A DNA stretch of 64,000 nt. Source: Roseateles violae (GTDB lineage Bacteria; Pseudomonadota; Gammaproteobacteria; Burkholderiales; Burkholderiaceae_C). Position numbers and translations under genes: made by a program. A model generated the notes under the pieces. That model did no database searches. It was not told the DNA's origin and saw only the letters and a list, made by a program, of their open reading frames with translations. Below are positions 61,879 through 64,000 of this stretch, piece after piece; within the stretch, counting starts at the first letter, position 1; the number at the start of each line of letters is the position of its first letter. The stretch lies in NCBI RefSeq assembly GCF_030410485.1, contig NZ_JAUHHC010000004.1:508128-572127 (forward strand), read 5' to 3'.

Positions 61879-62065
61879 TCAGCCCGCGGCACCGACCCAG
61901 CTGCGCCGCGCCTGCTCCAGCGCGCGCAGGCGCTCGCCCAGATAGTCCGACAGCCGCGGCTGCTGGCTGAATACGACGTTGAAGCGCAGATGGCGGTCCG
62001 GCTGCGCGGCCTCGCCGGCCTGCGCACTGAAGCTGGCGCCGCGCGCCAGCAGACGATCACATTGC
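61879..62065 (-). pseudogene. C-terminal remnant of a MocR-type (GntR/aminotransferase) regulator
   Basis: In the frame that stops at 61879 the sequence reads RLLARGASFSAQAG, then QPDRHLRFNVVFSQQPRLSD, ending in a helix. This looks like the final ~60 residues of a PLP-aminotransferase-type regulator (MocR). No start or upstream part is present: the reading frame merges at about 62065 with the middle of a LysE gene in another frame. The likely cause is an internal deletion. Family assignment is tentative. Confidence 0.5.
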
Positions 62066-62342
62066 CGGTCAGCCGCCAGGCCAGCCACAGCAGGTACAGC
62101 GCGCCGGCGATGCGCAGGCCCTGCTGGGCAGGGGGCCAGGCGGCGAACAGCTGCCCCAGGCCCAGGCAGCTGAGCCAGGTCAGCGCGGCGACGCCGCTGT
62201 TGGTGCCGAGGATCTGCGGCAGGGTCGGCCGGTAGCCGTAGTTCGCGCCGGCGGCGGTCAGCAGCACATTGTTGGGCCCGGGCGTGCCCGACATCAGCAG
62301 GCAGTAGCTCATCAGCGGCAGCAGTTCGGTGGTCGACATCAT
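62066..62342 (-). pseudogene. N-terminal remnant of a LysE-family exporter
   Basis: The first ~92 codons from ATG 62342 encode a typical LysE/RhtB start: MSYCLLMSGTPGPNNVLLTA, GTNSGVAALTWLSCLGLG and GALYLLWLAWRLTG. After that the frame turns into compositionally odd Arg/Ala/Ser-rich sequence instead of the second half of the ~205-residue family. The hydrophobic spans after TM3 are missing. I read this as a truncated exporter fused by deletion to a neighbouring gene's tail. Confidence 0.65.
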
Positions 62343-62438
62343 GGTCAGCGGGCCTTCGCGTGGCGGATTGGATCAGCCACAGCGTAGGCAAGCTGGCCGG
62401 GCGCGAACAGGCACAAGCCGGGCCCCGGCGCGGGACGC

Positions 62439-62462
62439 TGTACCGCTCGGTCGACCGGTACA
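62439..62462. promoter_or_regulatory. Candidate MocR-type operator upstream of the LysE remnant
   Basis: TGTACC (62439-62444) and GGTACA (62457-62462) form a perfect inverted repeat with a 12-base spacer. TGTACC-like repeats are common at MocR-regulated promoters, which fits the remnant regulator and exporter downstream. It lies 97 bases before the LysE start. Confidence 0.4.
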
Positions 62463-62476
62463 AGAGAGCTCGCCGC

Positions 62477-62884
62477 TCAGCCGGGCGTGGCCGGCGTAGC
62501 GGGCGGCCGCGCATAGCTGACCGTCAGCATCTCCCACTGGTGGCCGTCCGGCTCGTTCCAGTAAATCATCCGCCCGCCGTAGTCGGTGTTGATGCGCTGG
62601 TCCATGGGCCCGCGCACCTCGGCGCGAAACGGAATGCCGGCCGTGCGGATGCGCGCCAGGATCGCGTCGAACTCGGCCTCGCCGACGCGAAAGCAGAAGT
62701 GATAGACCGGGAAATCCTCGTCGGTGTCGATGAAGTCCAGGGTCAGCCCCGCATTGACATAGACCGGCGAGAAGGGCCCCAGGCCCGACTCGGCCCAGGG
62801 CACGTCCAGCAGGCCGGCCAGCAGCCGGGCCGCGGCGATCTTGTTGCGCGAGGGCACGATCGTGTGGTCGAGTTCAATGGCCAT
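62477..62884 (-). CDS. VOC-superfamily (glyoxalase-like) protein
   Basis: A 135-residue single-domain VOC protein with paired beta-alpha-beta modules: MAIELDHTIVPSRNK, VYVNAGLTLDFIDTDEDFPVYHFCF, and GGRMIYWNEPDGHQWEMLTV. Likely metal ligands are His8, His near 62 and Glu near 118. These proteins include dioxygenases, isomerases and resistance proteins; no role is assigned. It begins three bases after the TetR/RutR-like stop and is probably co-transcribed with it. Confidence 0.8.
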   Translation of the reverse strand: MAIELDHTIVPSRNKIAAARLLAGLLDVPWAESGLGPFSPVYVNAGLTLDFIDTDEDFPVYHFCFRVGEAEFDAILARIRTAGIPFRAEVRGPMDQRINTDYGGRMIYWNEPDGHQWEMLTVSYARPPATPATPG

Positions 62885-62887
62885 CGG

Positions 62888-63574
62888 CTACTCCTTTCGC
62901 GGCTCCCTTTTCCGCAGACCGCCGAGCACCAGCTCGGTGATCAAGGTCTGCGCCGCCTCGAAATCGGCGGGCTCCAGTTCGGGCTTGCCCAGCAGGATCG
63001 CGAACTGCGGCCCCAGATCGGCATAGGCCTGGGTGCTGGCCCAGATGGTGAACATCAGGTGGCGGAAGTCCAGGCGCGCGATGCGTTTCTCGCGCGCCCA
63101 GCGCTCGAAGGTCTTCACGTCGGCATTCAACGCCGGCAGCACCTGCTCTCGAATAGCGTCGCGAAAGCGCGGGGCGCCGGCCATCACCTCCCGGGCGAAG
63201 ACCTGCGAGCCGGCCGGGCGCTCGCGCGAAAAGCGCAGCTTGGCGGCGATGTACTCGCGCAGCGCCCCCTCCGGATCGGTGCCGCGGACGATGCCGGCCA
63301 TGCGCGCCAGCCATTCGGCCAGCACGCCGTCCAGCACCTTGCGGTACAGCGCTTCCTTGCTCGGGTAGTAGTACAGCAGGTTGTGGCGGCTCAGGCCCGC
63401 CGCCGCGGCGATGTTTTCCAGCGAGGCGCCCTCGAAGCCGTACTGCGCAAACTGGCGCTCGGCCTCGGCCAGGATGGTCGCCTCCTTGCGCAGGCGTGCG
63501 GCGCGCGGGCGGGCGGCGCCGGCCGTCTGGCCGCGGCTTGTAGAAAGGCTTGTTTCGGGCATGGGCGGAATCAT
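62888..63574 (-). CDS. TetR-family regulator, RutR-like
   Basis: A 228-residue regulator. The helix-turn-helix is ASLENIAAAAGLSRHNLLYYY (about 50-70), then PSKEALYRKVLD. The C-terminal ligand domain (FTIWASTQAYADLGPQFAIL) is of the RutR type. RutR senses uracil or thymine and controls pyrimidine use. It is divergent from a dihydropyrimidine dehydrogenase subunit gene, and the intervening DNA has a RutR-type box. Start is ATG 63574; ATG 63562 is an alternative. Confidence 0.85.
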   Translation of the reverse strand: MIPPMPETSLSTSRGQTAGAARPRAARLRKEATILAEAERQFAQYGFEGASLENIAAAAGLSRHNLLYYYPSKEALYRKVLDGVLAEWLARMAGIVRGTDPEGALREYIAAKLRFSRERPAGSQVFAREVMAGAPRFRDAIREQVLPALNADVKTFERWAREKRIARLDFRHLMFTIWASTQAYADLGPQFAILLGKPELEPADFEAAQTLITELVLGGLRKREPRKE

Positions 63575-63640
63575 CGAATCGGGCGGCTGCCGGCGAACCC
63601 GCCTATCTCAGCACAGCGCCGCGTGCGGCGAGCAAGGGAA

Positions 63641-63656
63641 TTTACCAACTGGTTGT
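63641..63656. promoter_or_regulatory. RutR-type operator
   Basis: TTTACCAACTGGTTGT resembles the E. coli RutR box TTGACCA-N2-TGGTCAA: the ACCA-N2-TGGT core is exact and the outer bases are partly conserved. It lies between the RutR-like gene and preT. Confidence 0.6.
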
Positions 63657-63658
63657 TT

Positions 63659-63674
63659 TTTACTGATTAGTAAA
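63659..63674. promoter_or_regulatory. Second palindrome in the rutR-preT region
   Basis: TTTACTGATTAGTAAA has perfect 6-bp arms with a 4-base centre, three bases after the RutR-type box. It may be a second operator or part of the promoter; it is A/T-rich and lies where a preT promoter should be. Confidence 0.45.
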
Positions 63675-63713
63675 TTATTCGCCGGTCAGCCACCCAGCGA
63701 ACGGATTCCCTCG

Positions 63714-64000
63714 ATGGACACCAACACGCCAGGCATTGCGGCCGGTCGCCTCTCGCCGGCCGACTACGCGCGCAACTTCGGCGACGCGCATGCGCCGCTG
63801 AAGCGCATCCAGGCCCTGATCGAGGCCGAGCGCTGCTACTACTGCTATGCCGCGCCCTGCCAGACCGCCTGTCCGACCGGCATCGACATCCCCAGCTTCA
63901 TCCAGCGCATCGCCCAGGACAACACCCGCGGCGCGGCCCAGGCCATTCTGGAGGCCAACCCGCTGGGCGGCATCTGCGCGCGGGTCTGCCCGACCGAGGT
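63714..64000 (+). CDS. preT: NAD-dependent dihydropyrimidine dehydrogenase subunit PreT, N-terminal fragment
   Basis: The first 95 codons of a gene that continues past the window. It encodes RLSPADYARNFGDAHAPL followed by the Cys-rich iron-sulfur segment CYYCYAAPCQTACPTGIDIP and GGICARVCPTEV, as at the start of PreT and glutamate-synthase-small-subunit-like proteins. PreT with PreA reduces uracil and thymine in the reductive pyrimidine pathway. The RutR-like regulator opposite supports this. The FAD/NAD domains are beyond the edge. Confidence 0.85.
   Translation, partial: MDTNTPGIAAGRLSPADYARNFGDAHAPLKRIQALIEAERCYYCYAAPCQTACPTGIDIPSFIQRIAQDNTRGAAQAILEANPLGGICARVCPTE

Overview
The window is a high-GC chromosomal segment (roughly two thirds G+C or more, dense coding, many 4-base ATGA gene overlaps). 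Gene content points to a betaproteobacterium of the order Burkholderiales, probably a Roseateles/Pelomonas/Rubrivivax-like lineage: a glucokinase-RpiR fusion, a 2-aminobenzoyl-CoA (anthranilate) pathway, a kynBUA cluster and a RutR-like/dihydropyrimidine dehydrogenase locus. The genus is inference. No rRNA, tRNA, insertion sequence or CRISPR array was recognised.

Region 1 (1-27628) is a large maltodextrin/glycogen locus. Exported GH13 enzymes (a pullulanase start cut by the window edge, an alpha-amylase and a cyclomaltodextrinase-type enzyme) cut alpha-glucans. A TonB-dependent receptor probably imports the products across the outer membrane, and MalE-MalF-MalG-MalK carries them across the inner membrane. 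An intracellular operon glgP-glgB-esterase-glgX-malQ processes maltodextrin and glycogen. Two glucokinases feed glucose to glycolysis; one is fused to an RpiR/HexR-type repressor. Seven copies of a 15-bp palindrome, TGTAG-N5-CTACA, lie in the intergenic regions of this locus only. At two promoters (malK and glk-rpiR) they overlap the -35/-10 boxes. An aldo/keto reductase, an uncharacterised kinase-fold protein and an RmlD-like reductase are inserted in the locus.

Region 2 (27724-28630) holds a short degenerate GGDEF protein and a DUF6172 protein.

Region 3 (28638-45474) is an apparently complete tryptophan-to-central-metabolism module. kynB-kynU-kynA (plus strand) convert tryptophan to anthranilate. 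A 14-gene minus-strand run contains 2-aminobenzoyl-CoA monooxygenase/reductase, 2-aminobenzoate-CoA ligase, beta-oxidation-like enzymes, a MarR regulator, a Liv-type ABC transporter, a thioesterase, a Rid-family protein and glutaryl-CoA dehydrogenase. It degrades anthranilate through CoA thioesters. A near-consensus promoter upstream of the oxygenase is overlapped by a palindrome, a likely MarR operator.

Region 4 (45528-58379) is mixed: Xaa-Pro aminopeptidase, a LytS/LytTR two-component pair, an SDR with altered active site, an EamA transporter, an orphan Liv-type binding protein, a diguanylate cyclase, an orphan histidine kinase, and an isolated holin-endolysin cassette with no other phage genes.

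Region 5 (58518-64000) has an MHS-family transporter, a YbaK/DUF1289/DsbA-like operon, a deletion scar joining a LysE exporter start to what looks like a MocR-type regulator tail, and a RutR-like regulator with a RutR-type operator facing a partial preT gene for pyrimidine reduction.
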